Shown: piece by piece, positions 63,730 through 64,000 of the stretch
Layout of the letters: every line of letters starts with the position of its first letter
How positions within the stretch are numbered: position 1 is the first letter of the stretch
NCBI RefSeq assembly: GCF_040362915.1
Contig: NZ_AP029612.1
Location: 744,001 to 808,000 of the forward strand
DNA from: Sediminibacterium sp. KACHI17
Lineage (GTDB): Bacteria; Bacteroidota; Bacteroidia; Chitinophagales; Chitinophagaceae
Direction of reading: 5' to 3'
DNA length: 64,000 bases
Notes under the pieces: generated by a model
The model's input: only the letters and a program-made list of their open reading frames with translations
Databases searched by the model: none
Told to the model about the DNA's origin: nothing
Program-made: the position numbers and the translations under genes

Positions 63730-64000
63730 ACTTCCGATAATATTGCATCACTGTCTGATCCATGATCTTTTGGAGTTCGTTTATACGTGTCTCGTCTGCC
63801 GGGTGTGTGCTTAGGAACTCGGGTGGTTTATTCCCTCCGGATGCTGCAGCCATTCTTTTCCAGAAAGCGATGGACTCACGAGGGTCATAACCTGCCAATG
63901 CGGAGAACATGAGACCTAATCTATCTGCTTCTAATTCATTTTTACGACTGAAAGGCAACATCACACCTACGTTTGACCCAATTCCATAGGACATCATAAA
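63728..64000 (-). CDS. M48-family metallopeptidase (5' part outside window)
   Basis: The C-terminal 91 codons of a zinc peptidase; the frame stays open to the right window edge, so the ATG at 63997 is internal. RKNELEADRLGLMFSALAGYDP contains the third zinc ligand Glu of the ExxxD motif, and PPEFLSTHPADETRINELQ is the family-typical end of periplasmic M48 peptidases of the LoiP/YcaL/BepA kind. The HExxH motif must lie beyond 64000. Confidence 0.88.
   Translation of the reverse strand, partial: FMMSYGIGSNVGVMLPFSRKNELEADRLGLMFSALAGYDPRESIAFWKRMAAASGGNKPPEFLSTHPADETRINELQKIMDQTVMQYYRK

Overview
The window looks like chromosomal DNA of a Bacteroidota bacterium, most likely near Chitinophagales/Chitinophagaceae (the phylum is well supported, the family is inferred). 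Supporting signs are exact TAnnTTTG minus-7 promoter boxes in front of at least 14 genes with almost no Shine-Dalgarno sequences; the rpmB-rpmG-DUF4295-ftsY cluster; two secreted proteins with type IX secretion C-termini (one type A, one CHU_C/type B); the Bacteroidota-type LptD and OstA-like proteins; DUF4199 and GxxExxY proteins; and a one-subunit-anchor succinate:quinone oxidoreductase. No rRNA, prophage, insertion sequence or CRISPR array was found. Most genes are housekeeping or envelope genes.

Layout. 1-1400: 3' part of a histidine ammonia-lyase gene, then tRNA-Arg(TCT) flanked by two decayed tRNA-Arg-like copies. 1530-2491: a small membrane protein and an ABC ATPase with overlapping ends. 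2523-14963: six minus-strand genes packed end to end: three sensor histidine kinases with different sensory parts but near-identical transmitters, a single-domain receiver, a receiver-class III nucleotide cyclase, and an HD-domain/YitT membrane fusion. This is the best candidate in the window for an undescribed system: several inputs feeding a cyclic-nucleotide output. 15164-18388: a lipoprotein metalloprotease and a CHU_C protein, divergent. 18440-26303: ung, plsC, and an envelope block (LptD, amidase, MCE/MlaD, OstA-like). 26333-34794: nhaA, prfB with its programmed frameshift, RNase P RNA, a Smr protein, an amino acid permease, a prenyl synthase, a small outer-membrane protein, ftsY. 34878-40495: DUF4295/rpmG/rpmB, a large M14 peptidase, a retropepsin-like protein, an ABC-F ATPase. 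40631-48083: a tyrosine-rich delta-60/HYR type IX cargo with a small periplasmic partner, then a LytTR regulator and a TPR histidine kinase whose 3' ends overlap. 48272-54900: tsaD, a MacB-like permease, and sdhC-sdhA-(GxxExxY)-sdhB. 55048-64000: DUF4199 and membrane-bound LuxR pair, trmN6, a saccharopine/alanine dehydrogenase-like enzyme, hscB, tRNA-Leu(CAA), a lipoprotein, an orphan secreted protein, a class V aminotransferase with a Tat-like leader, an ECF sigma and zinc anti-sigma pair, a YdeI-like protein, and the 3' part of an M48 peptidase.

Two window-wide patterns stand out. Many intergenic gaps hold inverted repeats made of short stuttering words, with the same word family recurring in distant gaps. 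Several minus-7 boxes lie only 4-7 nt from the start codon, the same distance as the box in front of the RNase P RNA 5' end, which suggests leaderless mRNAs. Start codons were moved from the longest possible frame where promoter position, homology or a rare start codon argued for it; these cases are stated in the entries.
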